Assembly: GCF_039822625.1 (NCBI RefSeq) | Contig: NZ_JBDLLG010000023.1 | Span: 1 to 64,000, forward strand | Direction of reading: 5' to 3' | Source: Marinimicrobium locisalis | Lineage (GTDB): Bacteria; Pseudomonadota; Gammaproteobacteria; Pseudomonadales; Cellvibrionaceae | Length of the DNA: 64,000 nt | Part shown: positions 17,411 to 26,022 of the stretch, piece by piece | Position numbering within the stretch: position 1 is the stretch's first letter | Layout of the letters: each line of letters starts with the position of its first letter | Translations under genes and position numbers: made by a program | Notes under the pieces: generated by a model | The model's input: only the letters and a program-made list of their open reading frames with translations | Database searches by the model: none | What the model was told of the DNA's origin: nothing

Positions 17411-18202
17411 ATGAGCAGCAACCGTTTCGATAACATCCGAATCGTTCTGGTGAACACCTCCCACCCCGGCAACATCGGCGGGGCGGCCCGGGCCATGAAG
17501 AATATGGGGCTCTCGCGGCTCTACCTGGTGGCGCCCAAGGAGTACCCCGCCGAGAAGGCCGTCTGGCGGGCGGCGGGGGCGCTTGATGTGCTCGATAACG
17601 CCGTGGTGGTGGAAACCCTGGAAGAAGCCATCGAAGGTTGCGGCCTGGTGGTGGGCACCAGTGCCCGGGAACGTCGGATTCCCTGGCCGCTGGTGGACCC
17701 GCGCCAGTGCGGAGAACGAAGCTGGCAGGAGGCGGGCGAGCATGAGGTCGCGCTGCTCTTTGGCCGGGAGGACCGGGGTCTGACGAACGAGGAGCTGCAC
17801 AAGTGCCAATACCACGTGCACATTCCCGCCAACCCGGAGTACAGCTCCCTGAACCTGGCGACCGCCGTGCAAGTGCTGTGCTATGAGCTGCGAATGGCTC
17901 ACCTGTCCGAACAGGAGGGTGGCCCGCTGGGGGCGACTGAATGGGACATGCCGCCGGCCAAAAGCGAAGCGCTGGAGCGTTACTTTGAACACCTGCAGCA
18001 AACGTTGGAAACGCTGGGCTTTCTCGAGCCGGATAACCCCCGCCAGACCATGACCCGCCTGCGCCGCCTTTATCACCGCATCCGCCCGGATGAAATGGAA
18101 TTGAGCATTCTCAGGGGTGTTTTGACCGCCACCCAGAACTACGTTTACCACACCGATAAGCGCCTCAAAGCCTTACAGGACGCCGCCGACAGGGAAAAGT
18201 GA
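17411..18202 (+). CDS. trmJ: tRNA (cytidine/uridine-2'-O-)-methyltransferase TrmJ
   Basis: SPOUT (TrmH-like) methyltransferase that 2'-O-methylates nucleotide 32 of several tRNAs. The protein is 263 aa. The family opening IRIVLVNTSHPGNIGGAARA (about 9-28) is followed by the knot motifs LVVGTSARER (about 78), ALLFGREDRGLTNEE (about 116) and NLATAVQVLCYELR (about 152). A C-terminal helical extension (about 180-255) is typical of TrmJ. A TAGAAT at 17350 could be the -10. It is next to iscR, the same order as in E. coli. The upstream region is largely the nested palindrome. Confidence 0.94.
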   Translation: MSSNRFDNIRIVLVNTSHPGNIGGAARAMKNMGLSRLYLVAPKEYPAEKAVWRAAGALDVLDNAVVVETLEEAIEGCGLVVGTSARERRIPWPLVDPRQCGERSWQEAGEHEVALLFGREDRGLTNEELHKCQYHVHIPANPEYSSLNLATAVQVLCYELRMAHLSEQEGGPLGATEWDMPPAKSEALERYFEHLQQTLETLGFLEPDNPRQTMTRLRRLYHRIRPDEMELSILRGVLTATQNYVYHTDKRLKALQDAADREK

Positions 18203-18203
18203 G

Positions 18204-18241
18204 TGGACAAATGGAAATAGTTGAGTAAAATACTCGGTTAT
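18204..18241 (+). promoter_or_regulatory. iscR promoter with overlapping IscR type 1-like operator
   Basis: Bases 18217-18241 (25 nt) read ATAGTTGAGTAAAA then TACTCGGTTAT. This matches the half-site layout of the E. coli type 1 IscR box, with a compensating G/C swap in each half. A TGGACA (18204-18209), 16-base spacer and TAAAAT (18226-18231) form a promoter whose -10 lies inside the box, so bound holo-IscR would block initiation. This predicts negative autoregulation of the whole iscR-iscS-suf operon. The match is from recall of the consensus. Confidence 0.75.
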
Positions 18242-18304
18242 AGGGGCGGGGCTCCGAATACCGGCGCTGCCCGCCAAAACCGAGAAAGAGGCGCAAAACC
18301 AGCC

Positions 18305-18781
18305 ATGAGACTGACAACCAAAGGTCGATATGCGGTCACCGCGATGCTCGACTTGGCACTGCACAGTGAGCAGGGGCCGGTCAGCCTTGCGGATATTTCC
18401 AATCGGCAGGGAATCTCGCTCTCGTATCTGGAACAGCTGTTTGCCAAGTTAAGGCGGCAGAAGCTGGTCAGTAGCGTGCGCGGCCCCGGTGGCGGTTACC
18501 GCCTGGGTGGTGAGCTGGAGGCCATATCCGTGGCCCAAGTGGTGGATGCGGTCAGTGAGTCGCTCGATGCCACCCGCTGCGAGGGCAAAGGGGACTGTCA
18601 GCACGGTCAAGTCTGTTTGACCCACTATTTATGGGAAGACTTGAGCGCCCAGATTCATCGGTTTTTAAACGATATTTCGCTGGCGGACTTGGTTCAGCGC
18701 CGGGACATTCAGGCCGTGCGCGACCGTCAGGATACTCAGCAGCGCATATCCGCCGAACAGATCGCCTGTAGCCAGATTTAA
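18305..18781 (+). CDS. iscR: Fe-S cluster regulator IscR
   Basis: Rrf2-family transcription factor that carries a [2Fe-2S] cluster and represses Fe-S biogenesis genes when cluster supply is sufficient. The protein is 158 aa. It opens MRLTTKGRYAVTAMLDLALH, has a winged helix with the wing RGPGGGYRLG (about 59-68), and the three cluster cysteines in CEGKGDCQHGQVC (about 92-104) followed by the His ligand. An operator-like palindrome precedes it. The ATG at 18305 fits the family N-terminus. Confidence 0.96.
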   Translation: MRLTTKGRYAVTAMLDLALHSEQGPVSLADISNRQGISLSYLEQLFAKLRRQKLVSSVRGPGGGYRLGGELEAISVAQVVDAVSESLDATRCEGKGDCQHGQVCLTHYLWEDLSAQIHRFLNDISLADLVQRRDIQAVRDRQDTQQRISAEQIACSQI

Positions 18782-18819
18782 ACCCGCCCGCATCACGAGT
18801 AACGGAGGTGAAGCCGCCA

Positions 18820-20013
18820 ATGACGCCCCCAGAGAAGCCCGGCGCTGTGCGCCAACCGGTTTATCTCGATTACGCCGCCACCACGCCGGTGGACCCGGCC
18901 GTGGCGGAGCGTATGGCGGCGTGTCTGACTTGGGACGGCAACTTTGCCAATCCGGCTTCCCGCTCCCACCTCTATGGGTGGCAGGCCGAGGAAGCCGTGG
19001 AAACCGCCCGCCAACAAGTGGCGGACCTGATTGGGGCGGACCCGCGAGAGATTGTTTGGACCAGTGGCGCCACTGAAGCCGACAACCTGGCCCTTAAGGG
19101 CGCGTGGGATGCTCGTCGCCATGGCGGCAAGAACGGTGGCCACCTCATCGTCTCTGCGATTGAGCACAAAGCGGTGTTGGACACGGCGAAGTGGCTGGCC
19201 GACCGGGGGGTAGAGGTGACTTTTCTGGAGCCCGACAGCGCCGGACGAGTTCGTCCGGGCGCGCTGGAATCGGCCCTGCGGGAAGACACCTTCCTTGTCA
19301 GCATCATGCATGTGAACAATGAGCTGGGCAGTATCAATGACATCGGCGCCCTCGGGGCGTTGTGCCGGGACAGAGGCATTCTGTTTCATGTGGACGCGGC
19401 TCAAAGTGCCGGCAAATTACCGTTGTCCGTAACGGACCAGTACGTGGATTTGATGTCATTGTCCGCCCACAAAATGTACGGCCCCAAGGGCGTTGGCGCG
19501 CTTTACGTGCGCCGCTACCCGGACGTGCGGATCGAGTCCCAGATACACGGCGGCGGCCACGAGCGGGGCATGCGCTCGGGCACCTTGCCCACCCACCAGT
19601 GCGTGGGTATGGGCGAAGCGGCGGCATTGGCCGCCGAACGCCTGGAGGCCGATACCGCGCGAATTGCCCAGCTGCGCGACAAGCTCTGGCAGGGCATACG
19701 CGATTTGCCGGGCATCCAGGTCAACAGCGACCTGGAACACACGGTATGCGGCCACCTTAATCTGGCGTTCAGCGGTTGCGACGGTGAAATGCTGCTGTTG
19801 TCCCTGCGGCAGATTGCCGTGGCCACCGGTTCGGCCTGTACCTCGGCCAGCCTGGAACCGAGCTACGTGCTCAAGGCCATCGGCCTGAGTAACGATCTGG
19901 CGCAGTCCTCCCTGCGTATTAGCCTGGGAAGGCTCACCACTGAAGAGGAGGTGGCGTTCGCGACCCAGCACATCCGGGAGGTGGTCACGAAGCTGGGGCG
20001 CAAAAGCGCGTGA
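18820..20013 (+). CDS. iscS: IscS-type cysteine desulfurase
   Basis: PLP enzyme that takes sulfur from cysteine for cluster assembly. The protein is about 397 aa. It opens PVYLDYAATTPVDPAV. The PLP His lies in AAQSAGK, the Schiff-base Lys in SAHKMYGPKGVGAL (about 210), and the catalytic Cys in ATGSACTSASLEPSYVL (about 330), which sits on a long flexible loop as in group I (IscS/NifS) enzymes. An AACGGAGGTGAA ribosome site eight bases upstream supports the ATG at 18820 over the in-frame GTG at 18808. No iscU, iscA, hscAB or fdx follows. Instead the suf genes do. Confidence 0.93.
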   Translation: MTPPEKPGAVRQPVYLDYAATTPVDPAVAERMAACLTWDGNFANPASRSHLYGWQAEEAVETARQQVADLIGADPREIVWTSGATEADNLALKGAWDARRHGGKNGGHLIVSAIEHKAVLDTAKWLADRGVEVTFLEPDSAGRVRPGALESALREDTFLVSIMHVNNELGSINDIGALGALCRDRGILFHVDAAQSAGKLPLSVTDQYVDLMSLSAHKMYGPKGVGALYVRRYPDVRIESQIHGGGHERGMRSGTLPTHQCVGMGEAAALAAERLEADTARIAQLRDKLWQGIRDLPGIQVNSDLEHTVCGHLNLAFSGCDGEMLLLSLRQIAVATGSACTSASLEPSYVLKAIGLSNDLAQSSLRISLGRLTTEEEVAFATQHIREVVTKLGRKSA

Positions 20014-20057
20014 GCTAATGCGCCTTTGAGCGCAGCCAAGAGCGTAGAAAATTCAAA

Positions 20058-20077
20058 GCGCCCGGTTAACAGGGCGC
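20058..20077 (+). other. hairpin in the iscS-sufB spacer
   Basis: GCGCCC...GGGCGC stem with an eight-base loop, about 80 bases before sufB and without a T-run. It could be an attenuator or mRNA-processing structure; support is weak. Confidence 0.25.
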
Positions 20078-20155
20078 CCGGTTTCGCCGGTAGAACGACA
20101 CGAACACACACTGATTAGCTAACTCACTCCGACAACCGGAGACAGAGGTGAAGTA

Positions 20156-21595
20156 ATGGCAGAGCAACAAGTTGAAAACGTGATCAAGCGGGAGTACGCC
20201 GCCGGTTTCCATACCGACATCGATACCGATACCTTACCGCCCGGTCTAAACGAAGACGTGGTTCGGTTTATCTCCGCCAAGAAAGGCGAACCCGAATGGA
20301 TGCTGGAATGGCGTCTGCAGGCCTTCCGTGCCTGGGAGAAAATGGAAGAGCCGAGCTGGGCCCACGTGAACTACCCGAAGGTGGACTTCCAGTCACTGTC
20401 TTATTTCTCCCAGCCGAAAAGTATGGAAGATCGTCCCAAGAGTTTGGACGAAGTCGACCCCGAGCTGCTGCGCACGTATGAAAAGCTGGGTATTCCGGTG
20501 CATGAGCAGGAAATGCTCGCCGGCGTGGCGGTGGACATGGTCTTTGACTCCGTCTCCGTCGTGACCACCTTCCGGGAAAAGCTCAAAGAGGCGGGCGTGA
20601 TTTTCTGCTCCATCAGCGAAGCGGTGCATGAATATCCAGAGCTGATCAAACGCTACCTGGGCACGGTGGTGCCGCAGAAAGACAACTACTACGCCGCGCT
20701 TAACTCCGCCGTCTTCTCGGATGGTTCCTTTGTGTACATTCCCAAGGGCGTGCGGTGCCCCATGGAGCTATCCACCTACTTCCGGATCAACGAACAGAAC
20801 ACCGGGCAGTTCGAGCGCACCTTGATCGTCGCGGAAGAGGGCTCTCACGTGAGCTACCTGGAAGGCTGCACGGCCCCCATGCGCGATGAGAACCAGCTAC
20901 ACGCCGCCGTGGTTGAGTTGGTGGCGCTGGACAACGCCGAGATCAAATACTCCACCGTCCAGAACTGGTACCCCGGCGATGAAGAGGGCAAAGGCGGCAT
21001 CTTCAACTTTGTGACCAAGCGCGGTTTATGCCACACCAACTCCAAAATTTCCTGGACGCAGGTGGAAACCGGCTCCGCGGTTACCTGGAAGTACCCCAGC
21101 TGCATTCTTCGCGGTGACAACAGTGTGGGCGAGTTTTACTCGGTGGCATTGACCAACAACCACCAGCAGGCCGATACCGGCACCAAGATGATTCACATCG
21201 GCAAGAACACTCGTTCCACCATTATTTCCAAGGGGATTTCCGCCGGCAAAAGCTCCAATGCCTACCGTGGCTTGGTGCGGATGAACCCGGGGGCGGAAGG
21301 CGCCCGCAACTACACCCAGTGTGATTCGCTGTTGATCGGCGACCGCTGCGGGGCGCACACCTTCCCCTACATCGAAAGCAAAAACCCCTCGGCGGTCATT
21401 GAACACGAGGCCACCACCTCCAAGGTGAGTGAAGACCAGATGTTCCTGTGCCAGCAGCGCGGCCTGGATCCGGAGAAAGCCGTTTCCATGATCGTGAATG
21501 GCTTCTGCCGGGAAGTGTTTAAAGAGCTGCCCATGGAATTTGCCGTGGAAGCCGGCAAATTGCTCGAAGTGAGCTTGGAAGGGTCTGTGGGGTAG
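20156..21595 (+). CDS. sufB: Fe-S cluster scaffold subunit SufB
   Basis: Core scaffold of the SufBC2D complex. It receives persulfide from SufS/SufE and assembles the cluster. The protein is 479 aa, the usual length. It opens with VIKREYAAGFHTDIDTDTLP, carries the beta-helix core (about 160-430) with VPQKDNYYAALNSAVFSDGS and LIGDRCGAHTFPYIESKNP (conserved Cys), and ends in the helical QQRGLDPEKAVSMIVNGFCR. An AGAGGTGAAGTA ribosome site precedes the ATG. A repeat element separates it from sufC. Confidence 0.97.
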   Translation: MAEQQVENVIKREYAAGFHTDIDTDTLPPGLNEDVVRFISAKKGEPEWMLEWRLQAFRAWEKMEEPSWAHVNYPKVDFQSLSYFSQPKSMEDRPKSLDEVDPELLRTYEKLGIPVHEQEMLAGVAVDMVFDSVSVVTTFREKLKEAGVIFCSISEAVHEYPELIKRYLGTVVPQKDNYYAALNSAVFSDGSFVYIPKGVRCPMELSTYFRINEQNTGQFERTLIVAEEGSHVSYLEGCTAPMRDENQLHAAVVELVALDNAEIKYSTVQNWYPGDEEGKGGIFNFVTKRGLCHTNSKISWTQVETGSAVTWKYPSCILRGDNSVGEFYSVALTNNHQQADTGTKMIHIGKNTRSTIISKGISAGKSSNAYRGLVRMNPGAEGARNYTQCDSLLIGDRCGAHTFPYIESKNPSAVIEHEATTSKVSEDQMFLCQQRGLDPEKAVSMIVNGFCREVFKELPMEFAVEAGKLLEVSLEGSVG

Positions 21596-21603
21596 TGGCA
21601 ATG

Positions 21604-21693
21604 GCGGGCGGTTTATACCGCTGCGCTCGGTTTCGCCCTACGTGGAGTTCGAAGCTATCCGTAGGGCGAATAAGCGAAGCGCATCCGCCGTCC
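21604..21693. repeat. REP-like palindromic repeat inside the suf operon
   Basis: An imperfect inverted repeat occupies the 154-base sufB-sufC gap. The right arm CGTAGGGCGAATAAGCGAAG continues to GCATCCGCC. The left arm is its diverged inverse with GGCGGGCGG and TCGCCCTACG. The core matches the repeats at 37052-37139 and 39943-40024. It is expected to form a hairpin in the suf mRNA. Confidence 0.65.
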
Positions 21694-21749
21694 CCAAAGC
21701 CTGACGCTCAAACCGAATTTACGTTTTTAAGACATTGGAAACCGACACT

Positions 21750-22499
21750 ATGCTGACCATTAAAGACCTTCGTGCCAGTATCGAAAACGAAGAAATTCTC
21801 AAGGGCCTGAGTCTGGACATTAAACCGGGCGAGGTGCACGCCATCATGGGCCCCAACGGCTCCGGCAAAAGTACCCTGGGCAACGTCCTCACCGGCCGCG
21901 AGGCGTATACGGTGAACAGCGGCAGCGTCGACTTCAATGGCAAAAACCTGTTTGACCTGGAACCGGAAGAGCGCGCGCGGGAAGGGTTATTTCTGGCGTT
22001 TCAATACCCGGTGGAAATCCCCGGCGTCAGCAACATGGAATTTCTAAAAGCGGCGGTGGACGCCCATCGCGAGCACCGCGGGGAAGAAGCTATTTCCTCC
22101 GTGGACTTTCTCAAGCTGGCGCGGGAAACCTGCAAGGAAGTCGACCTGGACCCCTCCTTTCTCAAGCGTGGGGTCAACGAAGGTTTCTCCGGGGGTGAGA
22201 AAAAGCGCAACGAAATTCTGCAAATGATGTTGCTTAAACCCACCCTGTGCATTCTCGATGAAACCGACTCGGGCCTGGACATCGACGCCCTGCAGGTCGT
22301 CGCCAAGGGCGTTAACGCCATGCGCGCCGAGGACCGCAGCTTCGTGGTGGTGACTCACTACCAGCGGCTGCTCAACTATATTGTGCCGGATAAGGTCCAC
22401 GTTCTGGCCGGTGGCCGCATTGTGAAAACCGGCGGTAAGGAACTGGCGGAAGAGCTGGAAGCCAAAGGTTATAGCTGGGTTGAAGAGGAGGTGGCCTAA
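21750..22499 (+). CDS. sufC: Fe-S assembly ATPase SufC
   Basis: ABC-type ATPase that drives conformational change in SufBC2D. The protein is 249 aa. It has Walker A GPNGSGKS (about 35-42), Q-loop FQYPVEIPG, signature FSGGEKKRNEI (about 147), Walker B LCILDETDSGLDID (about 165) and the H-switch VVTHYQR. The ATG at 21750 begins MLTIKDL as in relatives; a TTG further upstream is not needed. Its stop lies four bases before sufD. Confidence 0.97.
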   Translation: MLTIKDLRASIENEEILKGLSLDIKPGEVHAIMGPNGSGKSTLGNVLTGREAYTVNSGSVDFNGKNLFDLEPEERAREGLFLAFQYPVEIPGVSNMEFLKAAVDAHREHRGEEAISSVDFLKLARETCKEVDLDPSFLKRGVNEGFSGGEKKRNEILQMMLLKPTLCILDETDSGLDIDALQVVAKGVNAMRAEDRSFVVVTHYQRLLNYIVPDKVHVLAGGRIVKTGGKELAEELEAKGYSWVEEEVA

Positions 22500-22502
22500 G
22501 CC

Positions 22503-23813
22503 ATGAGTGATTTTCAGCAACAGGCACTCCAGTTGGCCGGGCAACAGCAGAGCCCGGACTGGCTGGCCCAGGTGCGCAAAACCGGTGCTCAGCAGTGGCT
22601 GAAGACCCCCTGGCCCAGCCGCAAAACCGAAAATTGGAAATACACCCCCCTGGCGCCTTTGCAGCGTTCGGAGTTTCAGCAATGGGCGGCCAAGACCACC
22701 GGCTGGCAGGACGGGATCGATTTTTTGGAGTTAAACGCCACTCGCCTGGTCTTCGTCAACGGTGTATTCGATGCGGAGGCCTCGGATTCCGAGCTGCCCG
22801 CGGAAGTCGTCCGGTTTGGAGACGCCTCCACCGACCAGCAGGCGGTCATCGCCGAACACCTGGGGCGGATTGTCGACGGCGAGCAACACCTGTTTGCGGC
22901 CTTGAGCAATGCCTGGGCCTCCGAGGACGGTGTGCTGGTGCACGTGCCGAAAAACGGTGAGCTGGCCAAACCCTTGTACATTGTTCACGTGTCCACGCCC
23001 ACCGGCGCGCCCGCCACGGCGAATCAGCGCCTGTTGGTGGTGCTGGAAACCGGCGCAAGAGCTAGTGTGATCGAGCACTTTGCCTCGACCGAAGATGAGC
23101 AGGACGGCTTCGTCAACAGCCTGACCGAAGTTAATGTGGGGGAAAACGCCGAGTTGCGCCATTACCGCATTAACCTGGAAGAGGAAAATCTGTTGCACGT
23201 GGGCGGTATCCACGCCAACCTGCAACGTAGCGCGCGCTTGCGCGGTTTTACCGTTTCCCTGGGTAGCAAGCTCAAGCGGATTGATTACCAGGTTAATCAC
23301 TGTGGGGAAGGGGCACACCTGGACTTGCAGGGCATCTACCTGCCCAAGAACAAACAGTTTGTGGACTACCACACCAACGTCCAGCACAAGGTGCCGCACT
23401 GCACCAGCAACGAGGTGTTCCGGGGTGTGGTGAGCGACTCGGCGCATGCCGTGTTCAACGGTCGTATCCACATTCACCAGGACGCCCAGAAAACCCTGGC
23501 GGAGCTGAGCAACAAGAACTTGCTGACCTCACGCAAGGCGGAAGTGGATACCAAGCCGGAGCTGGAAATTTATGCCGACGATGTGAAGTGTGCCCACGGG
23601 GCCACCGTCAGTCAGCTGAACAAGGAGGCCATGTATTATATGCAGGCGCGCGGCATTTCCCGGGACGAAGCCCAGGTGATGCTCAGTTTCGGCTTTATCA
23701 ATGAACTGCTGCAAGAGGTCGCGGAGCCGGCGGTACGGGACTATTTGGCGCCTCGCCTGGCCCAGCTGTTCAGCCCTAATACGGACCTTTTGCGGCACTT
23801 GCAGTACGAATAA
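22503..23813 (+). CDS. sufD: Fe-S cluster assembly protein SufD
   Basis: Second beta-helix subunit of SufBC2D, paralogous to SufB, involved in iron entry. The protein is 436 aa. An N-terminal helical part contains PSRKTENWKYTPL (about 40-52). The core (about 150-370) has GEGAHLDLQGIYL and QFVDYHTNVQHKVPHCTSNE (the conserved His). The C-terminal helical part has MYYMQARGISRDEAQVMLS. It starts three bases after sufC. Confidence 0.95.
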   Translation: MSDFQQQALQLAGQQQSPDWLAQVRKTGAQQWLKTPWPSRKTENWKYTPLAPLQRSEFQQWAAKTTGWQDGIDFLELNATRLVFVNGVFDAEASDSELPAEVVRFGDASTDQQAVIAEHLGRIVDGEQHLFAALSNAWASEDGVLVHVPKNGELAKPLYIVHVSTPTGAPATANQRLLVVLETGARASVIEHFASTEDEQDGFVNSLTEVNVGENAELRHYRINLEEENLLHVGGIHANLQRSARLRGFTVSLGSKLKRIDYQVNHCGEGAHLDLQGIYLPKNKQFVDYHTNVQHKVPHCTSNEVFRGVVSDSAHAVFNGRIHIHQDAQKTLAELSNKNLLTSRKAEVDTKPELEIYADDVKCAHGATVSQLNKEAMYYMQARGISRDEAQVMLSFGFINELLQEVAEPAVRDYLAPRLAQLFSPNTDLLRHLQYE

Positions 23814-23841
23814 GGCCCTAACGTAATACAGAAGAGAGTTT

Positions 23842-25092
23842 ATGAGTAACGCTGAACGCGCAGACCCGACCACCCATTTTGACGTGGAAGCGGTTCGACA
23901 GGACTTCCCCATTCTGCACCAGCAGGTGAACGGGCACCCCTTGGTGTATTTGGACAACGCCGCCACGACGCAAAAACCCCGGGCCGTGATCGACGCCATC
24001 AGCGACTATTACCTGTATGACAACAGCAATGTGCATCGTGGCGCCCACGCCCTGGCCGAGCGCGCCACCGCCAAGTTTGAAGGGGCCCGTGAAACCGCCG
24101 CCAAGTTTCTAAACGCGCCGGGGCGCGAGCAGATCATCTGGACGCGCGGCACCACCGAAAGCATCAACCTGGTGGCCCACAGTTGGGGGCGGACCGAGCT
24201 CAAGCCCGGGGACCGGATTTTGGTCTCCGCCATGGAGCATCACTCCAACATCGTGCCCTGGCAGTTGATCGCCGAGGCCACCGGCGCGCGGGTTGAAGCC
24301 ATTCCGGTGGACAAAACCGGCACCCTGGACATGGACGCGTTCGAGTCCTTACTCAAAGAGGGCCGGGTGCGAATGGTCTCCATCGGGCACGTTTCCAATG
24401 CCTTGGGCACCGTTAACCCGATCGAACAGGTCATTCAGTGGTCTCATGAAGCAGGGGCCCTGGTTATGATCGACGGGGCGCAGGCCGTGAGTCACTGGCC
24501 CGTGGATGTGCAGGCGTTGGATTGCGACTTTTACGCGTTTTCCGCTCACAAACTGTTCGGCCCAACGGGTATTGGCGTGCTTTATGGCCGCCGTGAGTTG
24601 CTCGAGGCCATGCCGCCCTACCAGGGCGGCGGCGAGATGATTCAGCACGTGAGCTTTGACGGTACCTCTTACGGCCAGTTGCCGTACAAGTTTGAAGCGG
24701 GCACGCCGGACATTGCCGGCGCTATTGGCCTGGCCGCCGCCATTGAGTACGTGAACGGTTTGGACCGGGCCGCCGCCGTGGCGTATGAGCGTGTGTTGCT
24801 GGCCTACGCCGAAGAGAAGGCGCAGGCCACCGAGGGGGTAACCCTGGTGGGCACGGCGGCACACAAAGTGAGTGTGCTGAGTTTCTTGGTGGAAGGGACC
24901 CATCCCAACGATCTGGGCTTCCTCTTGGACCAGCAGGGCGTGGCGGTGCGCACCGGCCACCACTGCGCCCAACCGATTATGGACCAGTACGACATTCCCG
25001 GAACCGTGCGGGCCAGTTTCAGTTTTTACAACACCTTTGATGAGGTGGACCGGCTGTTCGAGGCGCTGGATAAGGCCCGGCAGTTCTTTTAA
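23842..25092 (+). CDS. sufS: cysteine desulfurase SufS
   Basis: Group II PLP cysteine desulfurase that hands sulfur to SufE. The protein is 416 aa. It opens VRQDFPILHQQVNGHPLVYL, with TRGTTESINLVA (about 95), the PLP Lys in FSAHKLFGPTGIGVLYG (about 233) and the catalytic Cys in VRTGHHCAQPIM (about 375) on a short loop. This is the second desulfurase in the operon, of a different class from the IscS-type upstream. An AAGAGAG ribosome site precedes it. Confidence 0.96.
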   Translation: MSNAERADPTTHFDVEAVRQDFPILHQQVNGHPLVYLDNAATTQKPRAVIDAISDYYLYDNSNVHRGAHALAERATAKFEGARETAAKFLNAPGREQIIWTRGTTESINLVAHSWGRTELKPGDRILVSAMEHHSNIVPWQLIAEATGARVEAIPVDKTGTLDMDAFESLLKEGRVRMVSIGHVSNALGTVNPIEQVIQWSHEAGALVMIDGAQAVSHWPVDVQALDCDFYAFSAHKLFGPTGIGVLYGRRELLEAMPPYQGGGEMIQHVSFDGTSYGQLPYKFEAGTPDIAGAIGLAAAIEYVNGLDRAAAVAYERVLLAYAEEKAQATEGVTLVGTAAHKVSVLSFLVEGTHPNDLGFLLDQQGVAVRTGHHCAQPIMDQYDIPGTVRASFSFYNTFDEVDRLFEALDKARQFF

Positions 25093-25113
25093 TGAATACA
25101 GGAGCAGAGTGAG

Positions 25114-25473
25114 ATGCCAGTAGAATCTTATGATCCCGCTCGGCAGGCCGTGACGGTCACTCCGGCGGCCGTGGAGCACTTTCGCCGGCAGATTGCCGGC
25201 GACGACAACGCCACTGCCGTGCGCTTGAGCGTGAAAGAAAGCGGTTGCACCGGCTTCATGTACGTCATTGATCTGGTGCATGAACCCCGTGAGGGGGATG
25301 TGTATTACGCCCTGGACGAAGATGTGCCGCTGTATGTGGACCCGGATAGCCTGAACGTGGTGACCGGCACCGAGATCGATTACGTCGTGGAAGGCGTGAA
25401 CCGCCAGCTGAAATTCCTCAATCCCAATGCCCAGGATTACTGTGGCTGTGGCGAAAGCTTTAGCGTGAACTGA
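25114..25473 (+). CDS. sufA: A-type Fe-S carrier (SufA/IscA-like)
   Basis: HesB/IscA-family carrier that accepts a cluster from the scaffold and passes it to apo-proteins. The protein is 119 aa, with the first conserved Cys in ESGCTGFMYVIDL (about 47) and the pair in DYCGCGESFSV near the end. Its position between sufS and sufT is that of an operon-specific carrier; SufA and IscA cannot be separated confidently by sequence alone here. The ATG follows an AGGAGCAGAG ribosome site. Confidence 0.88.
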   Translation: MPVESYDPARQAVTVTPAAVEHFRRQIAGDDNATAVRLSVKESGCTGFMYVIDLVHEPREGDVYYALDEDVPLYVDPDSLNVVTGTEIDYVVEGVNRQLKFLNPNAQDYCGCGESFSVN

Positions 25474-25477
25474 GCCC

Positions 25478-26014
25478 ATGACCGAAAGACGTATGGTGGT
25501 GGCCCAGGCGGACTGCCCAGCCCGCCGGGTGCCTGACGGTACACCATTGACCATTCCCAAAGACACCTTCGTGACCATCACCCAATCCCTGGGGGGCAAC
25601 TACACCCTGACCTACCACGGCCAGATGGTGCGGGTGGACGGCACCGATGCCGGCGCCCTGGGGCTGGAGGAGCAGGTGCTGGACTTTGCGGCGCCGGCCG
25701 ATGGACGCATTCGGGAGGATCAGGTCTGGGAGGCGCTGCGCACGGTCTATGACCCGGAAATACCGGTGGACTTGGTCAATCTGGGGCTGATTTACCGCTT
25801 GCAGATCGATCAACCGCGCCAGCGCGTGGACGTGGAGATGACCTTGACCGCTCCCGGCTGCGGCATGGGGCCGGTATTGGTGGGCGATGTGGAGCGCCGG
25901 GTGGCCAAAGTGCCCAACGTGGAGGCGGTTGCCGTCAACCTGGTGTTTGATCCGCCCTGGCAGCGCGAGATGATGAGCGAGGAAGCCCAGCTCGAAACCG
26001 GAATGTTCTTTTAG
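25478..26014 (+). CDS. sufT: SufT (DUF59/MIP18-type Fe-S maturation factor)
   Basis: 178 aa. The N-terminal half (about 1-80) is specific to the SufT group and contains IPKDTFVTITQSLGGNYTL. The C-terminal half is DUF59: LRTVYDPEIPVDLVNLGLIY (about 86-105), the Cys in TAPGCGMGPVL (about 126) and VNLVFDPPW. SufT proteins act in maturation of specific Fe-S client enzymes. Four bases separate it from the carrier gene and it precedes sufE by eight. Confidence 0.9.
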   Translation: MTERRMVVAQADCPARRVPDGTPLTIPKDTFVTITQSLGGNYTLTYHGQMVRVDGTDAGALGLEEQVLDFAAPADGRIREDQVWEALRTVYDPEIPVDLVNLGLIYRLQIDQPRQRVDVEMTLTAPGCGMGPVLVGDVERRVAKVPNVEAVAVNLVFDPPWQREMMSEEAQLETGMFF

Positions 26015-26022
26015 GAAGTTGT

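Noticed and set aside
16934..18151. Upstream extension of suhB to a 673-codon frame
   Set aside because: The extra part is antisense to trmJ and the palindrome; SuhB proteins are about 267 aa and begin at the 16933 ATG.
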